64,000 nt of DNA. It comes from Hymenobacter mucosus (GTDB lineage Bacteria > Bacteroidota > Bacteroidia > Cytophagales > Hymenobacteraceae). Of the stretch, positions 45,943-54,760 are shown piece after piece; within the stretch, counting starts at the first letter, position 1, and the number at the start of each line of letters is the position of its first letter. The DNA is taken from assembly GCF_900188255.1 (NCBI RefSeq), contig NZ_FZNS01000001.1, positions 620,001 through 684,000 on the forward strand, in the 5' to 3' direction. The translations under genes and the position numbers were made by a program. The notes beneath the pieces are model-generated. The model saw only the letters and a list, made by a program, of their open reading frames with translations, searched no databases and was not told the origin of the DNA.

Positions 45943-47017
45943 TACCAGCGCTGGTATTTGCCAAGACGTTGCCGTTGTAATTCTGAACTGGAACGGCCGG
46001 GCTTTTTTGCAGAAGTTTCTGCCATCAGTACTAGCCTATTCCGACGGTGCGCAGGTTATCGTGGCCGATAATGCTTCTACCGACGATTCCGTAGCCTTCC
46101 TAGGTCGAGAATTTCCGCAGGTGCAGCTTGTTCAGAACAGCAGCAATCTGGGTTTTTGCGAGGGCTACAACCAGGCCCTCGCAACAGTGCAAGCCACTAG
46201 TCTGGGCCGCTTCCGCTACTACGTGCTGCTGAACTCCGACGTGGAAGTAACGGCGGGCTGGCTGCGGCCCCAACGTGAGCTATTAGAGCGGAACCCACGT
46301 ATTGCGGCCTGTCAGCCCAAAATTTGTCAGTACGAGGAAAACCCGAAGCGCCGACAGGCATTTGAATATGCTGGGGCCGGTGGTGGCTACCTCGACCGCC
46401 TAGGCTATCCTTTCTGCCGGGGTCGCCTCTTCGACACGCTCGAACCCGATGCCCACCAATACGACGACGCACGTCCGGTAGCTTGGGCTACCGGGGCCTG
46501 CATGTTGGTACGGGCCAGAGTCTGGCACGAGTTGGGTGGACTAGAACCCGCCTTCTTCGCCCACATGGAAGAAATTGACCTGTGCTGGCGGCTTTGGAAC
46601 GCAGGATTTGAGGTATGGTATTATGGTGGCGCTATGGTATACCACGTAGGTGGTGGCACCTTACACAAGTCAAACCCACGCAAAACCTACCTCAACTTTC
46701 GCAATGGGTTGGCGCTGGTGTTCATGAATACGCCGGCCGGAGAGTTAGCCAGCGTGTTACCTACCCGGATTATTCTCGACTGGGTAGCGGCGGCGCGCCT
46801 GCTTATGCAAGGCTCCCTGGCCGACTTTCAGGCTATTGCCCGGGCTCACTGGCATTTCTTTTTAAAGCTGGCTTATTGGCGCAAGCGCCGTCGAACGCAC
46901 CCTCCCCGTTTGCGCACTGCGCAGCGCCCCGGGGTATACCAAGGAAGCCTTGTGTGGGCCTATTTCGGGCAAGGCAAGCACCGGTTCACTGACTTACCCC
47001 AGAGGCAACTAACATAG
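45923..47017 (+). CDS. Glycosyltransferase family 2
   Basis: 364 residues. GT-A fold: VAVVILNWNGRAFL (start), the nucleotide-sugar site VIVADNASTDDSV, NLGFCEGYNQAL and the metal-binding region YYVLLNSDVEV. The later FFAHMEEIDLCWRLWNAGFEV block is typical of rhamnosyl/GalNAc-type GT2 enzymes. The start is TTG (45923) or GTG (45926), overlapping the YbaB stop by about 20 bases, which suggests coupled translation. It would add sugars to a surface glycan; donor and acceptor unknown. Confidence 0.9.
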   Translation: MVALASDTSAGICQDVAVVILNWNGRAFLQKFLPSVLAYSDGAQVIVADNASTDDSVAFLGREFPQVQLVQNSSNLGFCEGYNQALATVQATSLGRFRYYVLLNSDVEVTAGWLRPQRELLERNPRIAACQPKICQYEENPKRRQAFEYAGAGGGYLDRLGYPFCRGRLFDTLEPDAHQYDDARPVAWATGACMLVRARVWHELGGLEPAFFAHMEEIDLCWRLWNAGFEVWYYGGAMVYHVGGGTLHKSNPRKTYLNFRNGLALVFMNTPAGELASVLPTRIILDWVAAARLLMQGSLADFQAIARAHWHFFLKLAYWRKRRRTHPPRLRTAQRPGVYQGSLVWAYFGQGKHRFTDLPQRQLT

Positions 47018-47094
47018 GTTGCTACAAGAGGCCTGCTTTATGTTCTGCGCTGTGCACCCTGCCGAAAGCGATTACAATGGCACTCATTAATAAG

Positions 47095-47119
47095 AAAGCC
47101 CTGGCTCAGCCAGGGCTTT
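47095..47119. terminator. Terminator between the glycosyltransferase and PspC genes
   Basis: AAAGCCCTGGC / GCCAGGGCTTT with a 3-base loop and T run, between convergent genes. Confidence 0.85.
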
Positions 47120-47205
47120 TCTAGCGACCATAAAGACCGTTGATACTGCGTGAGAAGAACCACAATGCGCGTCAATCACTAGTCGTGACTGCATCTTTAA
47201 TTACT

Positions 47206-47424
47206 TTACAAGTCCCATACGGTGCTACGCTGCCGACGCATAGCCCGGCGCACGTTCATCCAGAAGGCTAAGGCAAAATATAGCACGATGGGTGAGCCAA
47301 ACGTGAAAAACGACGCATACACAAATGATAGCCGTACACTGCTGCTGGAGAAGCCCAAGCGGTTGCCCACAGCGTTGCAGACACCGAAGCTCTGCTTTTC
47401 GATAAAGTCGGTTAGTCGTTTCAT
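47206..47424 (-). CDS. Small PspC-domain membrane protein
   Basis: 72 residues. The N-terminal stretch (IEKQSFGVCNAVGNRLGFSSSSVRLSFVYASF) follows the PspC pattern of a short amphipathic part then a membrane helix (about 37-60, FFTFGSPIVLYFALAFW). PspC proteins regulate or support the envelope-stress response. There are no pspA or pspB genes nearby. Family call by pattern only. Confidence 0.75.
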   Translation of the reverse strand: MKRLTDFIEKQSFGVCNAVGNRLGFSSSSVRLSFVYASFFTFGSPIVLYFALAFWMNVRRAMRRQRSTVWDL

Positions 47425-47589
47425 ATCTGCTGAAGTTGAAGCTGCCCGGGTTGGCTAACCTGTGTTCAAAATACGATAAATCGTGGCGTGCATCAAGCAC
47501 TTACGATAGAAACGCACCGCAAGATACGTCGGTGCAGCAGAGTTTTCCGTTTGTAGTCCGAAATTCCGCCCCGCGTATTCCATTCGTGC

Positions 47590-49404
47590 ATGAGAAATCT
47601 GTTGTCCCGCTGTTCTTTCTTAGGTGTTCTTATCGGCGTAGCCGGGGGGCTGCCTGCGTGTTCGCCCCTATCCAAAGTACTGAAATCGGCGCAAGCTGGG
47701 CAGCAGCTACTGGTGGAACCAGCTGTGCTGGAAAGCAACGGCGAAAACGTACTGTTTGAGGTAACAGCTAAGGTTCCTGCCAACCACGTGAAAAAGGGAG
47801 CTGCGTACAACATAGGCCTCACCTACCGGTACGACAATGGCTTGCGAGAAGACACAGTAGGCCGGCTCACGTTTGTCTCGGGTGAATACGTGTACGACGA
47901 GGAAAAAAAGAACCAACTGGTTATCAAGCGGCAGTTCTCCTTCCCTTATTCCTCTCGCAAAAGTCCGGGCGAGTTGCTGGCACTGCCCGACGCCCGGGAA
48001 ACCAAGCCCAACGGTAAGCGTGTGAAGGGGAAGGAAATTGTACTGGCCCGCGGCATTGTAACCACCAGTCGTTTAGTGGTGCGGCAGGATACGGTGCTCA
48101 CCCTACTCCCGGAAACTGCCGATAATAACATGAGCGGCACGCGGGTGCTACCCTTCTTTTTTGACGCAGGCAAGGCCGAAATTCGCAACTACCTGGGCAC
48201 CAACGTGGCGGCCTTAGAAGACTTTATTGAAGCCAACCAACACACCGAGAAGGTAATGATTGTGGCTGGGCACTCCCCGGACTCCCTCGACCGCCATGAT
48301 GCCCGCTTGGCTGATAAGCGAGTACAAGCCCTGCTTACGTACTACAAAAAGCGCGTTGACACCTACTCCTACCTCAACAAAGTCGGTCAGATTGATTTTG
48401 AGACGGAGGCCTATCATCGTCGCTGGGATTTATTTCTCAACAAGGTGCAGCAGTCGGCCCTGAAGCCCGCCCAGCAAGACTCGGTGCTCCTGCTGATTAA
48501 TGACACGCCGGGCACGTTTGCGCAGAAGGAGAAAAGCCTGCATGCCCTCACCTTCTACGATTATCTGGAGCAGTACATTTATCCGGTTATGCGTTTTGGC
48601 ACGGTGGCCGTGCGCTATACTGCTCCCAAGCGCTACGATTCGGAAATCTATATGCTATCTAAAAAGATAGTTGAGAAACAGACCGAAACGGACGCCCTCA
48701 CGCCGGAAGAGTTGCGCTACTCGGCTACTCTCACGCCGCTGCTGGCGGAAAAGCAGCGCATTTACGAAACATCCGTTGCCACTACGGGCATGTGGCAGGC
48801 CTACCACAACTTGGCGGTAGTATTGTTGCTGCGTTCTGAAAAAGAAGTAAATCCCAAGGTGCAAAAGGCCTACGTGCGTCGTGCTGCCGTTAACTTTACC
48901 TTAGCGGCCCATCGCAACCCTACTGCCGAGCTGTTTTACCGGGTAGGCAGTGCCTACCATCGTGCTGGCGATAAGCTGGAGGCCCTACAGAATTATGATT
49001 ACGCCATTAAGCTTGGCGGCCCCCAAGCTGTCCTCAACAAGATATTTGCGGACAAGGCGGCCCTGGAAATTGAAATTGGTCAGCTAGACGACGCTTTGCG
49101 CAGCCTGAGCTACAGTGGCAAGAGCTATCAAAACATCATGAATCGGGCCCTGATTTACGTGCTCAAAGGCAACTACCAGGGCGCGGCTGATATTTACCAC
49201 GAGGCCATAGCCCTCCGCCCCGACGACCCATTATTGGCTTACTGCTTAGCTGTAGTAGCAGCACGCCAGCAAAACGAGCCGGCCGTGGCTATGCACCTAC
49301 GCCGTGCCGTGCAGCTAGACCGCACGTTTGCAAACCGAGCGGTGGAAGACCTTGAATTCCGAGATTTCTCCAAGGGTAAGCCGTTCCTAGAAGCCCTACG
49401 CTAA
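47590..49404 (+). CDS. TPR-containing lipoprotein with OmpA-like region
   Basis: 604 residues. Lipoprotein signal with lipobox LPAC (Cys24). Residues 30-180 form a beta-rich domain; 190-300 hold a stretch reminiscent of OmpA-type peptidoglycan binding (FFFDAGKAEIRNYLGTNVAALEDFIEANQHTEKVMIVAGHSPDS, with DARLADKRVQAL after it). At least four TPR-like units occur at about 430-600 (SAYHRAGDKLEALQNYDYAIK, IYVLKGNYQGAADIYHEAIALRPDD). It may be a Bacteroidota outer-membrane assembly or T9SS accessory lipoprotein anchored to the wall. No specific name can be given. Confidence 0.75.
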   Translation: MRNLLSRCSFLGVLIGVAGGLPACSPLSKVLKSAQAGQQLLVEPAVLESNGENVLFEVTAKVPANHVKKGAAYNIGLTYRYDNGLREDTVGRLTFVSGEYVYDEEKKNQLVIKRQFSFPYSSRKSPGELLALPDARETKPNGKRVKGKEIVLARGIVTTSRLVVRQDTVLTLLPETADNNMSGTRVLPFFFDAGKAEIRNYLGTNVAALEDFIEANQHTEKVMIVAGHSPDSLDRHDARLADKRVQALLTYYKKRVDTYSYLNKVGQIDFETEAYHRRWDLFLNKVQQSALKPAQQDSVLLLINDTPGTFAQKEKSLHALTFYDYLEQYIYPVMRFGTVAVRYTAPKRYDSEIYMLSKKIVEKQTETDALTPEELRYSATLTPLLAEKQRIYETSVATTGMWQAYHNLAVVLLLRSEKEVNPKVQKAYVRRAAVNFTLAAHRNPTAELFYRVGSAYHRAGDKLEALQNYDYAIKLGGPQAVLNKIFADKAALEIEIGQLDDALRSLSYSGKSYQNIMNRALIYVLKGNYQGAADIYHEAIALRPDDPLLAYCLAVVAARQQNEPAVAMHLRRAVQLDRTFANRAVEDLEFRDFSKGKPFLEALR

Positions 49405-49429
49405 CAGCTCTTTTGCTCAGACCTATGCC

Positions 49430-49472
49430 CCCCCTACTTCTACATAGTGAGTAACTACGTAGAAGTAGGGGG
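49430..49472 (+). terminator. Hairpin after the TPR lipoprotein gene
   Basis: Perfect 14-base arms CCCCCTACTTCTAC / GTAGAAGTAGGGGG, about 25 bases after the stop. Confidence 0.75.
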
Positions 49473-49602
49473 TTTCTACGGAAGGTAACGCTGGATGTCC
49501 TTCCTTCTCAATGGTGCACAAGCAGAGGTGAAACCGTAGCAGAAACAGAAGCACGTTTTCTAGTTTCTAGTTGGCATAAGTGTAGATTTCTAGATAGGTA
49601 AG

Positions 49603-49621
49603 TATATTTGTAAGTACTTAC
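49603..49621 (+). promoter_or_regulatory. Promoter -7 box with overlapping palindromic operator of the MarR-GNAT gene
   Basis: TATATTTG (49603-49610, TAnnTTTG) directly abuts the perfect 12-base palindrome GTAAGTACTTAC (49610-49621), only 12 bases before the start codon. This is the usual place and shape for a MarR autoregulatory operator. Confidence 0.55.
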
Positions 49622-49633
49622 GTAAATAGAGCT

Positions 49634-50587
49634 ATGAACTTTTTTGAGCAGGTAGGTAGCGCGGCATTAGGCAGCCGCCTACGTCGACTTAGTGAACAAA
49701 TGACAGCTCAGGCCGCCGACGTGTATGCGTTGTACCACGTTCCTTGTGAGCCCCGCTGGTTTCCGGTTTTTTATTTGGTTGCCACAAAACCAGGCCTCCA
49801 CGTTGGCGAAATAGCAGAGTCTATTGGGCAAACGCACGCCGCCGTAAGCCAAGTAATTAAGGAATTAGCTAAGCACGGATTGGTGGACGTACAGCGTGGG
49901 GAAGCCGATTTGCGCCGCAGTGTGGTAACGCTCACCACACAAGGAGCTGCACTCTGGCCTACCCTGCAACAACAGGCTGCCGATGTGCGTCAAGCAACCG
50001 AGGAGCTTCTGGCAGAAACTCGCCATAACCTATGGCTAGCTATGGGAGAGATGGAGTATGCCCTGTCGCGCAATAGCCTGACCAACCGAGTGAAAGCCAT
50101 TCGAGACCAACGGACTGCAGCCGAGGTTCAGATAATAGACTACGCGCCGCAGTACCAACCCGCCTTCAAACACCTCAACGTAGAGTGGATTGAGCACTAC
50201 TTTCGGCTGGAACCTACCGACTTAAAAGCCTTGGACCACCCCGATGAATACATTATACAGCGGGGCGGCCACATTCTACTAGCCTCCTACCAAGGCAGTA
50301 TTGTGGGCACTTGCGCCCTTATTCCCATGGATACTACCACCTACGAGCTTGCCAAGATGGCCGTATCGCCTGTGGCTCAGGGGTTGGGCATCGGGTGGCG
50401 GCTGGGAGAGGCGGCCATTGCCAAAGCACAAGTCTTAGGAGCCAGCCGTTTGTATTTGGAGAGCAACACAAAACTAGGTCCAGCACTAAATCTGTATCAC
50501 AAGCTTGGCTTCCGCAAAACGGTGGCGGGCCCTCCCTCCCCCTACGAGCGGTGCGACATTCAAATGGAACTCCTGATTTCTGCGTAG
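49634..50587 (+). CDS. MarR-type regulator fused to a GNAT acetyltransferase
   Basis: 317 residues. Residues 1-145 are a winged-helix MarR domain (HVGEIAESIGQTHAAVSQVIKELAKHGLVDVQRGEADLRRSVVTLT). Residues 155-317 are a GNAT fold with MAVSPVAQGLGIGWRLGEAAIAKAQ (acetyl-CoA binding loop, Q/R-x-x-G-x-G/A type) and LYLESNTKLGPALNLYHKLGF. The two parts are in one frame with no break. Such fusions may sense and acetylate the same small molecule. A palindrome just upstream suggests autoregulation. Ligand unknown. Confidence 0.9.
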   Translation: MNFFEQVGSAALGSRLRRLSEQMTAQAADVYALYHVPCEPRWFPVFYLVATKPGLHVGEIAESIGQTHAAVSQVIKELAKHGLVDVQRGEADLRRSVVTLTTQGAALWPTLQQQAADVRQATEELLAETRHNLWLAMGEMEYALSRNSLTNRVKAIRDQRTAAEVQIIDYAPQYQPAFKHLNVEWIEHYFRLEPTDLKALDHPDEYIIQRGGHILLASYQGSIVGTCALIPMDTTTYELAKMAVSPVAQGLGIGWRLGEAAIAKAQVLGASRLYLESNTKLGPALNLYHKLGFRKTVAGPPSPYERCDIQMELLISA

Positions 50588-50876
50588 CCAGCGCCCCCCT
50601 GCGAGTTGTGCCGGTGCTGCCTACTATAGCTAAAAATGTTTGGAGGCAGAGTAAGAGTTGCCCCAATGCCTAGTGGCGGTATCCTACAGGTGCATTATCG
50701 TAGCACAATCGTTTACGAGAGGCTAGCACCCGAGGCAGGCAGGAAGTAATAGCACCGCCTTGCGAAAGGTTAGCGGTTCCTAGTTTGCCCATCCGCCCTG
50801 CTCGTCGTAGCTTTACGCGCCGGATAGCCTCCGGCTTTTTGTTTCTGAACAGATCTTTTCGACATTCCTACCGATT

Positions 50877-51860
50877 ATGCGGACCATCCAATTCCGGGAA
50901 GCCCTGCGTGAAGCCATGTCTGAGGAAATGCGCCGCGACCCGCGCGTATTTCTGATGGGCGAAGAAGTAGCCGAGTACAACGGCGCCTACAAAGTTAGCC
51001 AGGGCATGCTCGACGAATTCGGCCCGGAGCGCGTGATTGACACGCCGATTGCCGAGCTGGGTTTCGCCGGTATCGGCGTAGGGGCAGCCGCCAATGGCTT
51101 GCTACCCATCATCGAGTTCATGACCTTCAACTTCTCGTTGGTGGCTATTGACCAGGTGATTAACTCAGCGGCTAAAATCTACTCCATGTCGGGTGGACAG
51201 TACTCCTGCCCCATTGTATTTCGCGGCCCTACCGGCAACGCCGGCATGCTGTCCTCGCAGCACTCTCAAAACTTTGAGAACTGGTACGCCAATACGCCCG
51301 GCCTGAAGGTAGTAGTGCCTTCTACCCCGTACGATGCCAAAGGCCTACTTAAGTCTGCCATCCGCGATGCTGACCCCGTTATCTTCATGGAGTCGGAGCT
51401 GATGTATGGTGATAAGGGCGAAGTGCCTGAGGAAGAGTACCTGATTCCGATTGGCAAAGCCAACGTGGTGCGCCAAGGCGACGCCGTAACTATCGTAAGC
51501 TTCGGCAAAATGATGAAGGTAGCTCTAGCGGCTGCCGACGAGCTGGCCAAAGAGGGCATCAACGCCGAAGTTATTGACTTGCGTTCCGTGCGTCCTATCG
51601 ACTACGATACCCTGGTGGAATCGGTGAAGAAGACAAACCGCATGGTAGTGGTCGAGGAAGCTTGGCCGCTGGCAAGCATCAGCTCGGAGCTTTCGTACAT
51701 GGTGCAACGCCGTGCCTTCGATTACCTCGACGCTCCCGTACTCCGCATCACCAACATGGACGTGCCACTGCCCTATGCCCCTACCCTCATTGATGCTGCT
51801 CTGCCCAACGTAGAGCGCACGGTGAAAGCAGTGAAAGAAGTACTGTACGTGCAGAAGTAA
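50877..51860 (+). CDS. pdhB: Pyruvate dehydrogenase E1 component, beta subunit
   Basis: 327 residues. With E1 alpha it decarboxylates pyruvate with thiamine diphosphate. Typical blocks are [57 protein letters not shown] (activating glutamate), FMTFNF, SSQHSQ and the C-terminal [17 protein letters not shown] block (here VEEAWPLAS). The alpha subunit, E2 and E3 are not adjacent, as usual for Bacteroidota where pdhB can be separate. A 2-oxoisovalerate dehydrogenase beta subunit is the main alternative, but the EYNGAYK and HSQNFE stretches favour PdhB. Confidence 0.92.
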   Translation: MRTIQFREALREAMSEEMRRDPRVFLMGEEVAEYNGAYKVSQGMLDEFGPERVIDTPIAELGFAGIGVGAAANGLLPIIEFMTFNFSLVAIDQVINSAAKIYSMSGGQYSCPIVFRGPTGNAGMLSSQHSQNFENWYANTPGLKVVVPSTPYDAKGLLKSAIRDADPVIFMESELMYGDKGEVPEEEYLIPIGKANVVRQGDAVTIVSFGKMMKVALAAADELAKEGINAEVIDLRSVRPIDYDTLVESVKKTNRMVVVEEAWPLASISSELSYMVQRRAFDYLDAPVLRITNMDVPLPYAPTLIDAALPNVERTVKAVKEVLYVQK

Positions 51861-51884
51861 GCGTAGCCTAGCGCACGTAGCACG

Positions 51885-51928
51885 CAAGAAAAGCCCCCGG
51901 GACTACATTGGTCCGGGGGCTTTTCTTG
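51885..51928 (+). terminator. Terminator after pdhB
   Basis: Perfect 16-base arms CAAGAAAAGCCCCCGG / CCGGGGGCTTTTCTTG with a 12-base loop. Confidence 0.88.
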
Positions 51929-52027
51929 TGTAGTGCTCTTAGGTAGTCGCCTTCCTACTAGTAGAGCACGCTTTTTGCATATCTTCTACTCGACACTAAC
52001 TCCCGCATTTTCCCACCTGCCCCACCC

Positions 52028-52564
52028 ATGAATAACCGCTTGCACCTTCGCCTCGAGCAACTGGAACACGCCACAGAACGCCTGCTAGCATCGGCAGCTG
52101 CCCTCGGCGACAAAGCGCACCAAGCGCCGGGGCCGGGGCAGTGGTCGGCCGCTCAAGTAGTGCAGCACTTGGTACTATCAGAAACGGGGATTGGGCAGTA
52201 CATTGAGAAGAAGGTACTGCAGGAAGAAGGGTTGCAAAAGGCTGGCATTGCTGCCTTCTTGAAGTCCAAGTTGTTGCGAGTATTGCTGCGGCTACCCTTC
52301 ACACGGTTTAAAGCCCCGTCTTATTTGGCGATGATGATGCCCGAGCAGGCGCCACCCATCTCGGAGCTACGGGCTGAATGGGAAGCGGTACGCCGCCGTT
52401 TGGAGCGTTTGCTGAATGAGTACCCGAGCCGATTGACCAACCGGGCCATTTTCAAGCACCCTCGCACCGGCATGCTCACGATATATCAGACCCTAGATTT
52501 TATGCTAGACCACGTATTGCACCACCAGAAACAACTAGAACGCATTACAAGGGCATTGAAGTAG
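52028..52564 (+). CDS. DinB-family protein
   Basis: 178 residues. A four-helix DinB/YfiT-like fold is suggested by GQWSAAQVVQHLVLSETGIGQYI and the C-terminal LDFMLDHVLHHQKQLERI, whose histidines (with one in the first block) form a metal triad. DinB proteins are metal-dependent, thiol-linked enzymes, often called by DNA damage in Bacillus; the reaction here is unknown. It converges with the thioesterase gene across a shared terminator. Confidence 0.85.
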   Translation: MNNRLHLRLEQLEHATERLLASAAALGDKAHQAPGPGQWSAAQVVQHLVLSETGIGQYIEKKVLQEEGLQKAGIAAFLKSKLLRVLLRLPFTRFKAPSYLAMMMPEQAPPISELRAEWEAVRRRLERLLNEYPSRLTNRAIFKHPRTGMLTIYQTLDFMLDHVLHHQKQLERITRALK

Positions 52565-52588
52565 CGTCATACCGAAAAGGGACAACAT

Positions 52589-52627
52589 AGGAAAGGCCAC
52601 ACTACCTAAGGCAGTGTGGCCTTTCCT
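52589..52627. terminator. Bidirectional terminator between DinB and thioesterase genes
   Basis: Perfect 15-base arms AGGAAAGGCCACACT / AGTGTGGCCTTTCCT with a 9-base loop. Confidence 0.88.
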
Positions 52628-52645
52628 TATGGAAAAGACTACCGC

Positions 52646-53095
52646 CTACCCAGCATTCCGCACAATATCAGCGTAGGATTCGTGGCGCGGTAGCTGACGC
52701 ATAACTTCCGTAATTTCGGCGGGCGGCACCATGAGCTTCCGGGCCCGTAGGTCCAGCCAAGCCCCATCGACGGTAACTGTAGCGGAAGGCCGGCCGTCGG
52801 CCTTGAACAGGGTGTGCACAATTCGCCAACGAGAACCGTCTTCGCTCAAACCAGCTAGCTCCCCATTCACCCGCAAGGCTTCATTTATGTGCATCTCCTT
52901 AAGGAACCGAGTATCCTCGCGGAACAGAATAGGGCCGATGCTAAGCTGGGCAAACTTTTGCAACGTGAATCCTTGCGCCGACAGATACTCGATGCGCAAC
53001 TGCGCAGCATAATCGGTGTAGGCTGAGTGGCGCATATGGCCATTGGGGTCCATATCGGCCCAACGTACGGTGTAGGTTCTCTCGTAAGGATTCAT
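52646..53095 (-). CDS. Acyl-CoA thioesterase (4HBT hotdog family)
   Basis: 149 residues from the ATG at 53095 (an ATG at 53137 would add fourteen). The hotdog core has the YbgC-like RWADMDPNGHMRHSAYTDYAAQLRIEYL signature, with the catalytic aspartate and the HMRHSAY motif, followed by DTRFLKEMHI and VDGAWLDLRARK. It hydrolyses acyl-CoA thioesters; chain length unknown. Confidence 0.88.
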   Translation of the reverse strand: MNPYERTYTVRWADMDPNGHMRHSAYTDYAAQLRIEYLSAQGFTLQKFAQLSIGPILFREDTRFLKEMHINEALRVNGELAGLSEDGSRWRIVHTLFKADGRPSATVTVDGAWLDLRARKLMVPPAEITEVMRQLPRHESYADIVRNAG

Positions 53096-53210
53096 ACAAA
53101 CTAGGTGGAAGGATGCAGCCCTCGGGGCCACTGCCAATGAATGATGGGGAGGTAGTACGCAGGCTGTATCAGCCCGAGAAATGGTAGCAGCCCTAGCCGT
53201 TACCGCCTAC

Positions 53211-53942
53211 TTATTGCACCGTGAGGCGCACTAGGTATTGTTGCTGGTCGTCTTCGCCCAAAAACTCTACTTGGTAGCCAGCTGCTTCCGCGTAGTCTTG
53301 CAGGATACTAGCGTCGGCAAAAATCCAGTGAAACGTGTGGCCTTCCTGCTGGCCGTACTGCATGGTATACTCTACCTCGCCGTAGTAGGGGCCGTTTAAG
53401 TCGAACAGCAAAGACCCATCCTCGTCTTCGTACAGGTAGCTAATGTCGGAAGAGGTGGCTAAAATTTGGCCGCCGGGGGCAAGTAAGGTGCGTGCATGAG
53501 CAAGAAACCGCTCTAGCCCTTCGAGAGTACCGGCAAGGCCAATACCGTTCATCAGCAGGAGCAAAGTATCGTACTTTTCAGCACCTAGTGCATCCTCAAA
53601 GATATCGTGGCAGGCTACTTCTTGCACGCCCCGCTCCTGCATTACCTGCACTGCGCCGGCCGAAATATCCACGGCTTTCACTTGAAAACCGCGGCTCTGT
53701 AGCTCCAATGAATGACAGCCAGCCCCGGCTCCTAGGTCGAGCACCCGGCCGCGGCATTCATCCAAGGCGGTACGCTCTAACTCAGGCATTTCCCATAAGG
53801 AGCGAAAGAAATAAGCAGCGGGCAGCGGTTCTTCGTCCGCTACATTGCTGTGCACAGTGATAGTAGCACTATGGTGGCCACGCTGGTAATCTTGCAGCGC
53901 CTGGCCCAGTGGATCGGAGGAGAAGGAAGTAGTTCGAGACAT
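53211..53942 (-). CDS. Class I SAM-dependent methyltransferase
   Basis: 243 residues from the ATG at 53942 (an in-frame start exists at 53957). SAM-binding motif I is VLDLGAGAGCHSLEL, followed by the acidic end of strand 2 in VKAVDISAGAV and motif IV YDTLLLLMNGIGLAG. The N-terminal 60 residues are a variable lid. Substrate cannot be told. The gene is divergent from the DUF2256 mini-gene. Confidence 0.9.
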   Translation of the reverse strand: MSRTTSFSSDPLGQALQDYQRGHHSATITVHSNVADEEPLPAAYFFRSLWEMPELERTALDECRGRVLDLGAGAGCHSLELQSRGFQVKAVDISAGAVQVMQERGVQEVACHDIFEDALGAEKYDTLLLLMNGIGLAGTLEGLERFLAHARTLLAPGGQILATSSDISYLYEDEDGSLLFDLNGPYYGEVEYTMQYGQQEGHTFHWIFADASILQDYAEAAGYQVEFLGEDDQQQYLVRLTVQ

Positions 53943-54040
53943 AGCGCAAAGATACACGCGAGCCGCTTGGAGCGAAGTTCAGCAACCTAACATGCACAGC
54001 AAGGGTACACAGTCTAATATATTCTGGCCTCCGCTCCCTC

Positions 54041-54220
54041 ATGCCAAATTCTACTTCACCCAATCTCGGTCGCCTAGGTAAGGGAAACTTGCCCACTAAG
54101 GTTTGTCTTACGTGCGGGCGGCCCTTCGAGTACCGAAAAAAATGGCGCAACTCCTGGGAGGAGGTAAAATACTGTGGGGAGAAGTGCCAGCGCAATAAGC
54201 CTCGCCCCACGGCTGAGTAA
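54041..54220 (+). CDS. DUF2256 zinc-ribbon-like mini-protein
   Basis: 59 residues. The sequence TKVCLTCGRPFEYRKKW, then WEEVKYCGEKCQRNKP, matches the DUF2256 pattern C-x2-C ... C-x3-C (a small zinc finger with a basic middle part). Function unknown; in other bacteria it is often found near photolyase/cryptochrome genes, none of which is here. It probably shares a short transcript with the hypothetical gene 100 bases downstream. Its four cysteines make a real protein likely. Confidence 0.85.
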   Translation: MPNSTSPNLGRLGKGNLPTKVCLTCGRPFEYRKKWRNSWEEVKYCGEKCQRNKPRPTAE

Positions 54221-54322
54221 GTACACTTGCTTATTTTGCCCGTATGCGAAGTAGTGGCCTTGTATCCTTCCAGGCCGGAGCTGCGTTCTGCAACAGAACT
54301 GTTTCCTCATCTCTCCCTGCAT

Positions 54323-54760
54323 ATGGCTAGCAACTTAAACTACCTCGATCCTACTCTGCAACCGCTTGAAGAAAAACTCAAGGCCTATCTAGCCACAGAG
54401 AAGGAAATACAACAGGCGACAACAGCAGCTACTTTGCACACGCACCCTAATGCGCAGCCCCACCCTGCTCCAACCCAACCCACCGCTACCGCCGGACTGA
54501 CGCCTGAGCCCACTGGTACGCCTGGGTCTGCACCAGCAACCGACTCTAGCAGCCACAACCAAGAGAGAGATGATGCGTTTCAACGCCTCCACAATTTGCA
54601 GGATGAATTGCGCACGCTACGCCATGATATTCTAGGTCTCCTACCAGTGCGCAACGAGTGGGTAAAGGTAAACCTAGGGTACGGCCCCAGTCGAGCAGGT
54701 GTCTTTACCACCGATGATGCGCAGGCAGAGGATGAAATCCAGTTGCGGATTGTCATCTAG
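54323..54760 (+). CDS. Hypothetical protein with Pro/Thr-rich linker
   Basis: 145 residues from the ATG at 54323; the upstream part of the frame (from 54227) is not needed. A charged N-terminal helix (LEEKLKAYLATEKEIQQ), a 50-residue Pro/Thr/Ala/His-rich linker, then a second helix (NLQDELRTLRHDILGLL) and a strand-like end WVKVNLGYGPSRAG-VFTTDDAQAEDEIQLRIVI. I do not recognise the family. The C-terminal part looks conserved-like because of its composition, but no function can be proposed. Confidence 0.6.
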   Translation: MASNLNYLDPTLQPLEEKLKAYLATEKEIQQATTAATLHTHPNAQPHPAPTQPTATAGLTPEPTGTPGSAPATDSSSHNQERDDAFQRLHNLQDELRTLRHDILGLLPVRNEWVKVNLGYGPSRAGVFTTDDAQAEDEIQLRIVI

